Source: Candidatus Calescibacterium sp.
GTDB lineage: Bacteria; Calescibacteriota; Calescibacteriia; Calescibacteriales; Calescibacteriaceae
DNA length: 64,000 nucleotides
Assembly (NCBI GenBank): GCA_025060505.1
Contig: JANXBU010000008.1
Coordinates: 32,155 to 96,154, forward strand
Direction of reading: 5' to 3'
Part shown: piece after piece, positions 43,923 through 53,366 of the stretch
Numbering within the stretch: position 1 is the stretch's first letter
How the letters are laid out: the number at the start of each line of letters is the position of its first letter
Program-made: the position numbers and the translations under genes
Notes under the pieces: model-generated
What the model saw: only the letters and a program-made list of their open reading frames with translations
Database searches by the model: none
What the model was told of the DNA's origin: nothing

Positions 43923-45701
43923 TTACTCAACGGTTACGCTTTTTGCAAGGTTTCTTGGCTGATCCACATCGTGTCCAAGATAAACAGCAGTATGATACGA
44001 AAGTAATTGTAGCGGTATAACGGAAACGAACGGAGATAATAAATCATCTGTCTGGGGTATAGATATTTTTATCACCTCAGCAGGTAAAAGATTCTCATAC
44101 CCTTGAGTTATAACAGATATAACCTTGCCCTTTCTTGCAATAACTTCTTGCAGATTAGAGAATGTTTTCTTGAATATTCTATCGTAGGGCATAACAAAAA
44201 CGGAGAGCATATCTTGAGATATAAGAGCTATTGGGCCGTGCTTCATTTCACCGGATGGATAAGCTTCAGCGTGTATATAGGATATCTCTTTGAGTTTAAG
44301 AGCTCCTTCTTCTGCTACTGGATAAGAAATCCATCTTCCAAGATAAAGAGCATTTTTGAAAGTTGCAACCTCTTCTGCCAGATCTTGAACATTGTTTTTT
44401 GAAAGGAACCTGTCTATTTTTTCTGGAATTCTTCTGAGCTCATCCACAATTTTATGAGATTTCTGAAAGCCGGCGAGTTTCAAGGCAAGAAGCAATAAGG
44501 CTGTAAGCTGTGCAGAGAAAGTTTTGGTAGCAGCAACTCCGATCTCTGGTCCAGCATTTGTATGAATAACCAAATCAGCTTCTCTTGATAAAGATGAACC
44601 AAGAACATTTACAAGTCCAACAACCTTCGCTCCTTTTTCTTTCGCTATTCTTACAGCCTCAAGGGTATCAGCTGTTTCACCAGATTGACTTATTGATATT
44701 ATCAGTGAGTCCTGAAAATCTTTATCTTTGTATCTTAGCTCAGATGCATACTCTATATCTACCTCTTTTCTCGCAATGCTCTCAAACCATATTCTTCCAA
44801 CAGCTCCAGCGTGAAATGAAGTTCCGCAAGCAGTAATCAGAATTTTTGAATACTTCGGTACAACTATTTCATCCCAAACAGATAAAATCTCATGCATGGT
44901 ATCCTCAACCACATGAGGCTGCTCCATAATCTCTTTGAGCATAAAATGTCTATATCCACCCTTCTCTGCTTCCTGAATATCCCACTTTATCTCAATCGGT
45001 TGTTTGTAGATTCTTTGTCTGTTTTTGAGAAATTTTACATCATCAAACGATACAATCGCAACTTCATCATCATCAAGCGGAATAACTTTTTTGGTAAATG
45101 TAACAAGCGATGGAATATCAGATGAAACAATGTATCCTACACCATCTATTATTCCCACAACCAAAGGAGATCTCTTCCTTGCACAAAATATTTTATTTGG
45201 ATCTTTTGAGGTTATCATAACTATGGCGTACGAACCTTCAATTTTTTCAAGTGCATCAAGAAAAGCAGTTTCTGGGTCCTTACCTTTTTTCATCTCCTCC
45301 TCAATCAGGTGCGGAATAACCTCGGTATCTGTTTCCGACACAAAACTATGATGTTTGAGCTGATTCTTTATTTGCAGGAAATTTTCAATTATACCATTGT
45401 GAATAACAGATATTTCTCCTGTGCTATCTGTATGGGGATGAGCATTGTAGTCAGAAGGTTCTCCATGCGTAGCCCATCTTGTATGACCTATTCCCAAATT
45501 CGCATAGCTTGGAAAATTCACCTCAGAAAGATAAGTCGTAAGAGCTGAAATTTTACCCTTCTTTTTAGCTACAAAAACTCTACCGTTGTGTATAACAGAT
45601 ATACCTGCTGAATCGTACCCTCTGTATTCAAGACGATACAAAGCAGGTATAACAAAGTGCAAAGCGTTTGACTTTCCAATAAATCCGACTATACCACACA
45701 T
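43923..45701 (-). CDS. glmS: Glucosamine-6-phosphate synthase
   Basis: 592 residues. The glutaminase domain starts MCGIVGFIG with catalytic Cys2 and contains LGIGHTRWATHGEPSDYNAH. Two SIS domains follow with ITACGTSFHAGAVGR, ISISQSGETADTLEAVR and the C-terminal PRNLAKSVTVE. It makes GlcN-6-P from fructose-6-P and glutamine, feeding peptidoglycan and LPS. I see no glmS ribozyme in the short upstream region. Confidence 0.96.
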   Translation of the reverse strand: MCGIVGFIGKSNALHFVIPALYRLEYRGYDSAGISVIHNGRVFVAKKKGKISALTTYLSEVNFPSYANLGIGHTRWATHGEPSDYNAHPHTDSTGEISVIHNGIIENFLQIKNQLKHHSFVSETDTEVIPHLIEEEMKKGKDPETAFLDALEKIEGSYAIVMITSKDPNKIFCARKRSPLVVGIIDGVGYIVSSDIPSLVTFTKKVIPLDDDEVAIVSFDDVKFLKNRQRIYKQPIEIKWDIQEAEKGGYRHFMLKEIMEQPHVVEDTMHEILSVWDEIVVPKYSKILITACGTSFHAGAVGRIWFESIARKEVDIEYASELRYKDKDFQDSLIISISQSGETADTLEAVRIAKEKGAKVVGLVNVLGSSLSREADLVIHTNAGPEIGVAATKTFSAQLTALLLLALKLAGFQKSHKIVDELRRIPEKIDRFLSKNNVQDLAEEVATFKNALYLGRWISYPVAEEGALKLKEISYIHAEAYPSGEMKHGPIALISQDMLSVFVMPYDRIFKKTFSNLQEVIARKGKVISVITQGYENLLPAEVIKISIPQTDDLLSPFVSVIPLQLLSYHTAVYLGHDVDQPRNLAKSVTVE

Positions 45702-45883
45702 AACAGAAGTAAGTTTAGTATCTGGGCATTAGCATTCACTTCTTTTAAAAAAGTATGAATCTCATGATTTTTTCACAACTTTTTAGCGAACACAATATCT
45801 TTCTTGTTTTTCAGGTTTACGACAAATATATGCAGATATATAACAAGGATTCTTGGGTATAACTCCTATATTCCATTTCAAAC

Positions 45884-45889
45884 TATTAT
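45884..45889 (+). promoter_or_regulatory. -10 box at ideal leaderless distance from the SDR gene
   Basis: TATTAT followed by exactly six bases and then the ATG at 45896. This is the spacing expected if transcription starts on the A of the start codon. No Shine-Dalgarno sequence is present. Confidence 0.5.
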
Positions 45890-45895
45890 CAAATT

Positions 45896-46690
45896 ATGAT
45901 CTTCAGAGATGGATTATTTGAGAAAAAAGTTGTTCTAATCACCGGAGGCGGAACTGGGATAGGCAAGTCAACAGCTATGGAGTTTGCAAAACTTGGAGCA
46001 GATGTTGTGATTGCATCAAGAAAATTAGAAAACTTAGAAAAAGCAGCAGAAGAAATAAAAGAGAAAACAGGAAGAGATGTTTTAATTCGCCAGCTAAATG
46101 TCAGACAAGAGGAATCAGTAAGAGATATGTTTGAAAGTGTAAAAAGTGAAAAAGGAAGAGTTGATATTCTCGTAAATAATGCTGGAGCAAACTTTCTTTC
46201 TTTGTCGGAAGAGCTATCAGTAAGGGGCTGGAATGCTATAATAGAGACAATATTGCTTGGAACATTTCTCTGCTCAAAATATGCCTGCAAAATTATGAAG
46301 GAACAGGAGGAAGGTGGTACAATAATAAACATAGGTGCTACAACTGGAATATTCGGATCACCTTTTGCTTTACCATCTGCAACAGGTAAAGCTGGCCTTG
46401 AAGGTCTGACCAAAACACTAGCAGCTGAATGGGGAAGATATAACATCAGGGTGAATCTTGTGGCACCAGGTGTGGTATGGACAGAGGGATTCGTCAAAAA
46501 CGTTGGAGCCACAGAAGCTCTGCTTGAAAACATAAGAAGAAATACACCGCGTGGCATAGTAGCTGAGCCAGAAGATATAGCTTGGGCAGTTATATTTCTA
46601 TCGTCACCCGCCGCAAGAGCTATAAACGGTGTAACCCTCATAGTTGATGGAGGACACTACTTCGCAAAGGGCTTTGATATAAGTTTTTAG
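45896..46690 (+). CDS. SDR oxidoreductase, 2,4-dienoyl-CoA reductase-like
   Basis: 264 residues. NAD(P) motif TGGGTGIGKSTAMEFA, DILVNNAGANFLSLSEELS, catalytic region with SATGKAGLEGLTKTLA (Lys of SxxxK; the usual Tyr is replaced by Ser in FALPSATGKAG), and VDGGHYFAKGFD. Loss of the Tyr is characteristic of peroxisomal-type 2,4-dienoyl-CoA reductases, which instead use Asp and Lys. It would reduce unsaturated acyl-CoA during beta-oxidation, matching the acyl-CoA dehydrogenase and mutase genes further on. It is divergent from glmS. Confidence 0.75.
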   Translation: MIFRDGLFEKKVVLITGGGTGIGKSTAMEFAKLGADVVIASRKLENLEKAAEEIKEKTGRDVLIRQLNVRQEESVRDMFESVKSEKGRVDILVNNAGANFLSLSEELSVRGWNAIIETILLGTFLCSKYACKIMKEQEEGGTIINIGATTGIFGSPFALPSATGKAGLEGLTKTLAAEWGRYNIRVNLVAPGVVWTEGFVKNVGATEALLENIRRNTPRGIVAEPEDIAWAVIFLSSPAARAINGVTLIVDGGHYFAKGFDISF

Positions 46691-46770
46691 GCCAAAAAAT
46701 TAATTTCCTGAATAAAATCTCAAAGAATATAAAAAACTTACATAAACAAAAGTTACATCCCAAAGATTCA

Positions 46771-46776
46771 TATTTT
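46771..46776 (+). promoter_or_regulatory. -10-like hexamer before the GGDEF gene
   Basis: TATTTT, five bases (TAACT) before the ATG at 46782, without a Shine-Dalgarno sequence. Confidence 0.35.
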
Positions 46777-46781
46777 TAACT

Positions 46782-48167
46782 ATGAAAATCAGAAAGGAAG
46801 ATATACCAGTCATACTATCTATCCTTGCAGGGGGAGTAGTTGCTTATTCTGATTTTTTTGCAGGACATATCGGAGCATTAGTGATTATTCTCATCTTTAG
46901 TCTCGGATGGATTGGGAGAAAGAAGATAAAAGACAAGATAATGGCACAGATTTCAGAGCTTGCAAGAGAAGCCAAAGATAACATAGGTATAGCAGATATG
47001 AGCAAATTCAAAGAACTTGTCCCATCTGAAGTTCTACCCATTGTAGAAGTATTGCAGAAACTTTCTGAAAAGGTTCAAGAAAAGGAAATTCAAAAGATTG
47101 AATATGAAACACTGATGGAACAAGTAAAGGAACTCAATTCGATGAAAAAAGATATAAACAAGTATAAAGAAGAAATAGATAAAATGAGAACAAAAATGCA
47201 ATACCTACAACTGATATACGATGTAACATCAAAAATGAGCTCAGCTTTAGATATAAACTATCTCTCCAATCTTATAGTTCAAACAATTGGGGAAAAACTT
47301 GATGTGGGAAACTTTGCAATCCTGCTGAAAGAAAACGATGTTCTTGAAGTAAAGTCAGTCTGGGGTTTCTCAAGCAATCTCAAAAACCTGAAATTTTCTC
47401 CCTTTGAGGGAGTATCTGGACTTGCCTTCTCTACTGGACAAGTTATATATATTCCAGACACAAGAAGAGATGGGAGATATCTTTACTGGAAAGGTGAGTA
47501 TGCCGAGGATGGTTCTTTTCTGTCTATTCCTCTGAAATATAGAGATGAAGTTATTGGACTTTTCAATTTCAACAAGCCAAAGGTAGGCGGATTTTCCGAA
47601 GAGGAAATAGAACTTCTCAAAAAAATAGCAGATCAGGCTGCAATAGCTATAAAGAATGCATATCTCTTTGAAGAAGTAAAGAATCTTTATAGTTCTGATC
47701 CGCTAACCGGCCTTATAAACAGAACAACGATGATAAAAAAGGTAGAAGAGCTTATATCTAAAAATAGAACTTTCACATTTGCACTCTTTGATGTAGATGG
47801 TTTGAGACAAATAAATATGAACTTCGGGTATGATTTTGGAGATAAACTGATTGTGAACATAGCAAAAATAGTTGGTTCCGAAATAAGATCAGTTGACGTT
47901 GCGTCAAGATTCGGTGGAGATGAATTTGCAATTGTATTTTTAGGGGCAAACTCAAAAAAAGCTATGGATGAACTCAAAAGAATTTCGCAGAAAATATTGA
48001 ACATAGACGAGAGAGTCAAAATATCTATATCCGGAGGGATATCGGAGTTTCCAAAAGATGGAACAAACTTGAAAGAGATATTCGAATCGGCAGATAGGAA
48101 ATTACTGTTTGCAAAAAAAATGGGCGGGGGCATAGTTTTGTTCGATACAAACGAGGTCAGCGTATAG
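46782..48167 (+). CDS. GAF-GGDEF diguanylate cyclase
   Basis: 461 residues. Two membrane helices at the start (about 8-22, 24-42) lead to a coiled coil (85-145), a GAF domain (about 150-300; FEGVSGLAFSTGQVIYIPD) and a GGDEF domain. The active site is intact (ASRFGGDEFAIVF), and RSVD five residues before it is an RxxD inhibitory site for product feedback. It should make c-di-GMP in response to a ligand bound by GAF. It is followed by pcm after 30 bases. Confidence 0.9.
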   Translation: MKIRKEDIPVILSILAGGVVAYSDFFAGHIGALVIILIFSLGWIGRKKIKDKIMAQISELAREAKDNIGIADMSKFKELVPSEVLPIVEVLQKLSEKVQEKEIQKIEYETLMEQVKELNSMKKDINKYKEEIDKMRTKMQYLQLIYDVTSKMSSALDINYLSNLIVQTIGEKLDVGNFAILLKENDVLEVKSVWGFSSNLKNLKFSPFEGVSGLAFSTGQVIYIPDTRRDGRYLYWKGEYAEDGSFLSIPLKYRDEVIGLFNFNKPKVGGFSEEEIELLKKIADQAAIAIKNAYLFEEVKNLYSSDPLTGLINRTTMIKKVEELISKNRTFTFALFDVDGLRQINMNFGYDFGDKLIVNIAKIVGSEIRSVDVASRFGGDEFAIVFLGANSKKAMDELKRISQKILNIDERVKISISGGISEFPKDGTNLKEIFESADRKLLFAKKMGGGIVLFDTNEVSV

Positions 48168-48197
48168 ATAAAACAGTAAAATCTACAATATTCAAAA

Positions 48198-48923
48198 ATG
48201 GATAAGAAAGAAAGGATAATCCAGAGAGCAGCAGAACTTTCAGTCAGAATAACAGAAAATATACTGAAGCATCTGGATGAATTTGAAGAGGATAGAAAAA
48301 AAATGATTGAAATTATTGAGAGCAGAGGTGTCAAAGACCAGAGAGTTCTTTTTGCAATGAACATTATACCAAGACATATCTTTGTTCCAAGTAAATATGT
48401 TCCCTTTGCTTACGAGGATTCCCCCCTTGAAATAGGATTAGGGCAAACCATATCTCAGCCCTACATCACAGCTTTTATGACAGAACATCTTGAAATATCT
48501 GAGTCAAACAAAGTTCTTGAAATCGGAACAGGTTCTGGATATCACACTGCAATTTTGAGTATGTTGTGCTCAAAGGTTATCACTGTTGAGTATGAAAAAT
48601 CTCTTTCAGAAAAGGCTAAGAAAATTTTAGATTATCTTGGACTATCGGACAACATGGTTTTTGTCGTTGGAGATGGATCTACTGGATTTGAAGAACAAGC
48701 TCCTTATGATAGAATATGTGTATCATCTGCCACACCAGATGTTCCACCACCTCTGATCGAGCAACTCAAAGAAAAAGGCATAATGATAATACCAACTGGC
48801 GATCCAGAAGAACAAATACTTTGTAAAATTATAAAGGAGACAAACGGTAAAGGCTTTACAAAGCAAGAACTATGCGGATGCAGATTTGTAAAAATGAAAG
48901 GAAAGTATGGATTCAAAGATTAA
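48198..48923 (+). CDS. pcm: Protein-L-isoaspartate O-methyltransferase
   Basis: 241 residues, with an N-terminal helix longer than usual (about 30 extra). Motifs are the family VPSKYVPFAYEDSPLEIG, GLGQTISQPYITAFMTEHL, the SAM motif VLEIGTGSGYHTAILS and DRICVSSATPDVPPPLIEQL. It repairs isoaspartyl residues that build up in aged or heat-exposed proteins. Its last 52 bases overlap the next gene, which suggests translational coupling. Confidence 0.93.
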   Translation: MDKKERIIQRAAELSVRITENILKHLDEFEEDRKKMIEIIESRGVKDQRVLFAMNIIPRHIFVPSKYVPFAYEDSPLEIGLGQTISQPYITAFMTEHLEISESNKVLEIGTGSGYHTAILSMLCSKVITVEYEKSLSEKAKKILDYLGLSDNMVFVVGDGSTGFEEQAPYDRICVSSATPDVPPPLIEQLKEKGIMIIPTGDPEEQILCKIIKETNGKGFTKQELCGCRFVKMKGKYGFKD

Positions 48924-49771
48924 ACGTTTTCCTCTTATTAATATTGATTTTTACACAAGGATGCGGATATGGTGTATATCACCGAGTAAAAAAAGGAGAA
49001 ACAATTGATGAAATAGCCAGAAAATATAATGTAAGAAAAGAAGATATAATTGAAGCCAACAGAAAAAGTCCTCACTTCAAAGATCAATTCAAAGAAGGTG
49101 ATTATGTTTATATACCACTTGATAGACAAACAAGCGCACAAACAAATAATAACAACGAAAAAAATATACAGGTAAAAGAAAATTCAAAAACGGAAGAGAA
49201 AGCAACAAAAACAGAAAATAAAGTTTTCAAAGTCTCTATCCCAAGCAGAGATGAAGAATTCCAGGAGAAAGCAACAAAACAAGCTGAGAATATAAAACCA
49301 AAAGAAAAAAAAGTATTTGACACAAAAGGAACGGAGAACCAAAAAATTTCGGAAGATTTTAAGAAAGATGGAAAATTCATTCTTGATTTTCCCGTTGAAG
49401 GAGGACAGATCATATCTAACTTCGGGATGAGAAATGGAAGAGCACACAAAGGAGTTGATATAAAAGCTCCGGAAGGAACTCCTATAAAAGCCGCACAAGA
49501 TGGAGTTGTTGTTTTCTCAGGATTCATAAAAGGCTACGGAAATACTGTCATAATAAAGCATGAGGGTGATTACTTCACCGTATATGCACACAACAAATAC
49601 AATACTACAAAAGAGGGAGAATTTGTAAAAAGAGGAACCGTAATAGGATATGTCGGGATGACTGGTAACGCGGAAACTTCCCACCTACACTTTGAAGTGA
49701 GAAAAAGAACAAATCCACTGAACCCACTTCTATTCTTTAAGGAAGAAATTGGTAGAGGAGGAAAAAATTAA
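48872..49771 (+). CDS. LysM-M23 lipoprotein (NlpD-like)
   Basis: 299 residues; ATG 48872 or 48878 both lie inside pcm. A signal peptide ends at the lipobox FTQGC. A LysM domain follows (YHRVKKGETIDEIARKYNV), then a long charged linker (about 90-170) and an M23 domain with AHKGVDIKAPEG and HLHFEVRKR, so the HxxxD and HxH zinc motifs are kept. NlpD itself has lost them and activates amidases, whereas this protein could be an active endopeptidase. pcm beside nlpD-like genes is also seen in E. coli (pcm-nlpD-rpoS), an interesting parallel; no rpoS follows here. Confidence 0.88.
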   Translation: MRMQICKNERKVWIQRLNVFLLLILIFTQGCGYGVYHRVKKGETIDEIARKYNVRKEDIIEANRKSPHFKDQFKEGDYVYIPLDRQTSAQTNNNNEKNIQVKENSKTEEKATKTENKVFKVSIPSRDEEFQEKATKQAENIKPKEKKVFDTKGTENQKISEDFKKDGKFILDFPVEGGQIISNFGMRNGRAHKGVDIKAPEGTPIKAAQDGVVVFSGFIKGYGNTVIIKHEGDYFTVYAHNKYNTTKEGEFVKRGTVIGYVGMTGNAETSHLHFEVRKRTNPLNPLLFFKEEIGRGGKN

Positions 49772-50026
49772 CCAATGATACGTTGTGTATGACAATTAAT
49801 AAATATAGCGTTTAGAAAATCTCCACAAGACTAGGTTGCAAGTTAATACTAATCTATAGATAACCTGATTAAATTGAATAACTCCACAGGAAAAACATCC
49901 CGGAGATTATCAAAAAGAAATATCATAAAATAACCAAGAAAAAATATAAAACACATCGCAAAAAATATTAACTCTACTTTGAATCAAACATCTTTTGTTT
50001 TTATCCGATTTATAAAATTATCAGTG

Positions 50027-51472
50027 ATGGGACAGCTCAGACAAAATATAGAAGGTAAAACAAGCATTCTTTTGATTGAGGATGATAGAGATGTGGGCGA
50101 ATCAATGAGAAGTGTTCTTTCAAAGCATTTCTGGGTAGATCTTTACAGAACAGCAGAAGAAGCTCTCAATTTTGTTGAGGAGAAAGAATATTCCGTTATT
50201 CTGTGTGATCTTAAACTTCCGGGGATGTCTGGACTTGAATTTTTCAAAGTTCTCAAAGAACGAGGATTTTCGAAACCATTTATCATAATAACAGCGTTTG
50301 GAGATATACCCACAGCAGTTGAAGCAACAAAACTTGGAGTAAACGACTTTATAAGAAAAGGGAGTGTGAGCCCAGATGAACTAATCCAAAAGATATACCG
50401 TGTTTGTGAAGATTCGGACTCCGATTTTGTATGCGCCTCTCCCGTTATGCAAAACATTCTGGGGATCTCAAAGCAAGTCGCAAAAACTGATTCAAACATT
50501 CTCATAGTCGGAGAATCTGGGGTAGGAAAAGAGGTACTTGCCAGATATATACACAAGGTAAGTCCCAGAGCTAACAGACCTTTTGTAGCAATAAACATGT
50601 CTGCTATTCCGGATAACTTGCTTGAATCCGAGCTTTTCGGATACGAGAAAGGAGCTTTCACAGGTGCAGAAAAAAGAAAACTTGGAAAGTTCGAGATAGC
50701 ATCCGGTGGAACACTTCTACTTGATGAAATTGGAGATATGCCACTTCACCTTCAACCAAAAATCCTAAGAGTTATTCAAGAAAGAAAAATAGAACGACTT
50801 GGATACAACTACCCCATAAAAGTTGATGTGAGAATAATCTCAACAACGAACAGAGACCTAGAGAGTATGGTAAAGGAGGGGAAATTCAGAGAAGACTTGT
50901 ATTTTCGTCTTTCTGTTATGCCAATAAAGATACCACCTTTGAGAGAAAGAAAAGAAGATATAATCCCACTTGTTGAACATTTTGTATCGAGACTTTCAAG
51001 AAAATATGAAATAGATGTAAGCATTGGGAATGGCGTTATAGAAAAACTTATGAACTATGATTGGCCCGGAAATGTAAGAGAACTACAAAATGTACTGGAA
51101 AGAGCATTTGTAATATCTTTCTCTTCAAATCAGAAAAAAGTAGTTATAGAACCAAATCATCTTATAGTTTCACCAGAAGATATATGGAAGATACAAATAG
51201 AAAACAAAAATATAGAAAGTAAAACTACCAACGCAACAGATATTCAAAAAACAGTTCAAGAAACATATTCAGCCAAAGAGCGAACTAAAAAAAATATAGA
51301 CTTTGATGACCTTAACATAAGAAATATGGAAAAAACATTTATAATCAAGGCTTTGGAAAGAACTGGTGGAAACAAAACTCAGGCCGCAAAACTTCTTGGA
51401 ATAACTGTAAGAACACTGAGAAACAAACTCAAAGAACTTAAAATGGAGAACGTTGATTCAGAGACGGAGTAA
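50027..51472 (+). CDS. Sigma-54-dependent response regulator (NtrC family)
   Basis: 481 residues from the ATG at 50027; the open frame starts at a TTG 16 codons earlier, which adds a non-receiver stretch. The receiver domain has phospho-acceptor Asp61 in VILCDLKLPGMSG. The AAA+ domain has VGESGVGKEVLARYIH (Walker A), the sigma-54 contact loop ELFGYEKGAFTGA and LLLDEIGDMPLHLQ (Walker B). The C-terminal Fis-type helix-turn-helix is GNKTQAAKLLGITVRTLRN. It activates sigma-54 promoters when phosphorylated. Its kinase is not adjacent. Confidence 0.93.
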   Translation: MGQLRQNIEGKTSILLIEDDRDVGESMRSVLSKHFWVDLYRTAEEALNFVEEKEYSVILCDLKLPGMSGLEFFKVLKERGFSKPFIIITAFGDIPTAVEATKLGVNDFIRKGSVSPDELIQKIYRVCEDSDSDFVCASPVMQNILGISKQVAKTDSNILIVGESGVGKEVLARYIHKVSPRANRPFVAINMSAIPDNLLESELFGYEKGAFTGAEKRKLGKFEIASGGTLLLDEIGDMPLHLQPKILRVIQERKIERLGYNYPIKVDVRIISTTNRDLESMVKEGKFREDLYFRLSVMPIKIPPLRERKEDIIPLVEHFVSRLSRKYEIDVSIGNGVIEKLMNYDWPGNVRELQNVLERAFVISFSSNQKKVVIEPNHLIVSPEDIWKIQIENKNIESKTTNATDIQKTVQETYSAKERTKKNIDFDDLNIRNMEKTFIIKALERTGGNKTQAAKLLGITVRTLRNKLKELKMENVDSETE

Positions 51473-51661
51473 AATCTAAAATCTTTGCTTTCACAAATAT
51501 TCCTTTCTTGACACTTCATCAAAAACAATACAAGGCAAAACTACACAATCTCAACAAAGTGATTTCATAATCAAGAATCAATCATACATCGAAATTTTTA
51601 TCTGAATATTTCGGAACATTTTATCCTCAAATGTTTAAGTCAAGAAAATAAAATAATAAAA

Positions 51662-53239
51662 ATGGAAAGAGAACACTGGAAGACAAGATTCGGTTTGATT
51701 TTAGCGATGGCTGGTAATGCCATCGGTCTTGGAAACTTTTTGAGATTTCCTACACAAGCTGCTCAGAATGGTGGAGGAGCATACATAATTCCGTATTTTA
51801 TATCCTTACTTCTTCTCGGTATCCCCTTGATGTGGCTTGAGTGGTCTATGGGAAGATACGGAGGAAAACAAGGTTTCGGCTCTCCCTCCGGAATATTTTA
51901 CTCAATAAAACCAAAGATGATTTCACTTTATCTTGGGATTCTTGGAATATTTGTTTCATTCATCATAACAGTTTATTACTCTTATATTGAATCTTGGACT
52001 TTGTCTTACGCTATTTTGTCTTTCTTGAATAAACTCCCGGATCATCCAGAGACATTTACAAATGCAGAGGAATTTACAAAACCCTTTGCGGAGCTCTTAT
52101 TGCAAAACATAGGAGAGACAAGAATAAAAGAGTTCTGCATAGGAGCATTTTGCTTAAAGTTATACACCCCTTCATTATTTTTCTATCTTATCTTCATTTT
52201 GGTTTTTGTGATAAACATATCAATACTCATAAGGGGTATAACTGAGGGAATTGAGAAGTTTTCACTTTTCGCAATGCCTTTACTTTTTTTGATGGGAGTC
52301 ACTCTTATGATAAGAGTTTTCTTCGTTGAATCTCCTCACAACATATCAGTTGAGCAAGCGCTTGGGTTCCTATGGGAACCAAAATTCGAAGGTCTAAAAA
52401 GTGCTGATGTTTGGCTAAAAGCAGCTGGACAAGTTTTCTTCACTCTCTCAATAGGGATATCAATAATTATGACTTACGCAAGCTATGTTGATAGAGGTAA
52501 AGATATAGCTCTTTCTGGTCTAACAACAACAATGCTTAATGAATTTGCTGAGATAGTTCTGGGGGGTTCAATATCTCTTGTAGCAGCTGTTCTGTTTTTT
52601 GGCGCTGCTGGGGCTCAGGAAATAGCAGAAGGAGGAGCTTTCAGACTTGGATTTGCTTCCATGCCAGCTATATTCTCAGAAATAGAAGGCGGAAGATTCT
52701 TTGGAACGATCTGGTTTCTACTCCTCTTTTTTGCCGGCGTAACATCATCAATAGCATTGGCCTCTCCGTTCATTTCTTTTCTTGAAGATGAGATAGGTCT
52801 TGAAAGAAAAAGAGCTGTACTCATAACCGCAGTTATATGGTTTGCTATGAGTCATGTCGTTATATTCCTGAAAGGATCAATCGACGAGATGGATTTCTGG
52901 GCAGGAACATTTGGTCTGATCACATTTGCTTTTATTGAGATAGTTTATGGATGCTGGGTTCTCGGAGAAAAGAAAATATATGAAGAATTATCTGAAGGCG
53001 CTCTGATCAAAGTGCCAAAAATATTCATATTCATAATGAAGTATATATCACCTGTGTATATTTTTGGAATATTCATTTTCTGGGTTTATGAAAACTACAT
53101 AGTTGGTGAAAGACCTCCGGTGGACGAAAACACAGTAATAACAAGAATAGTCATGCTCTCGTTTTTAATACTTTTGGTAATACTTGTTAGAAAATACTGG
53201 CACAAAAGAATGGAACAAAAAAGCAAAACACGAGCATAA
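51662..53239 (+). CDS. Neurotransmitter:sodium symporter family (SNF) transporter
   Basis: 525 residues with about twelve membrane helices. The signature of TM1 is GNAIGLGNFLRFPTQAAQNG, with GGGAYIIPYF following. The family couples Na+ to uptake of amino acids, e.g. LeuT. Substrate is unknown. Good evidence for a sodium-driven amino acid uptake system, and it stands alone. The start is the ATG at 51662 in an AT-rich, Shine-Dalgarno-free context. Confidence 0.9.
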   Translation: MEREHWKTRFGLILAMAGNAIGLGNFLRFPTQAAQNGGGAYIIPYFISLLLLGIPLMWLEWSMGRYGGKQGFGSPSGIFYSIKPKMISLYLGILGIFVSFIITVYYSYIESWTLSYAILSFLNKLPDHPETFTNAEEFTKPFAELLLQNIGETRIKEFCIGAFCLKLYTPSLFFYLIFILVFVINISILIRGITEGIEKFSLFAMPLLFLMGVTLMIRVFFVESPHNISVEQALGFLWEPKFEGLKSADVWLKAAGQVFFTLSIGISIIMTYASYVDRGKDIALSGLTTTMLNEFAEIVLGGSISLVAAVLFFGAAGAQEIAEGGAFRLGFASMPAIFSEIEGGRFFGTIWFLLLFFAGVTSSIALASPFISFLEDEIGLERKRAVLITAVIWFAMSHVVIFLKGSIDEMDFWAGTFGLITFAFIEIVYGCWVLGEKKIYEELSEGALIKVPKIFIFIMKYISPVYIFGIFIFWVYENYIVGERPPVDENTVITRIVMLSFLILLVILVRKYWHKRMEQKSKTRA

Positions 53240-53366
53240 AACAAATCCGAAAAATCAGTTGAACCTTTATTATGTATTATCAAAACATTCGAATTCGCGT
53301 ATGTTTGTCTAATTCTTTGTCAGAGTATATAAACCTCCGAAAATACTAAATCCAACAATAAATGGA

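Noticed and set aside
45702-45895. glmS ribozyme or other riboswitch upstream of glmS
   Set aside because: The spacer is short and AT-rich with no conserved ribozyme core; no other riboswitch consensus was recognisable in the window.
45889-46641. 250-codon open frame antisense to the SDR gene
   Set aside because: It is the shadow of a strong SDR gene on the other strand; composition is Ser/Pro/Phe-rich and no family is recognisable.
47687-48364. 225-codon open frame antisense to the GGDEF and pcm genes
   Set aside because: Spans two well-supported genes on the opposite strand and has typical shadow composition (Ser/Phe/Ile-rich).
50143-50661. 172-codon open frame antisense to the NtrC-type gene
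   Set aside because: Overlaps the receiver and AAA+ domains entirely; shadow frame.
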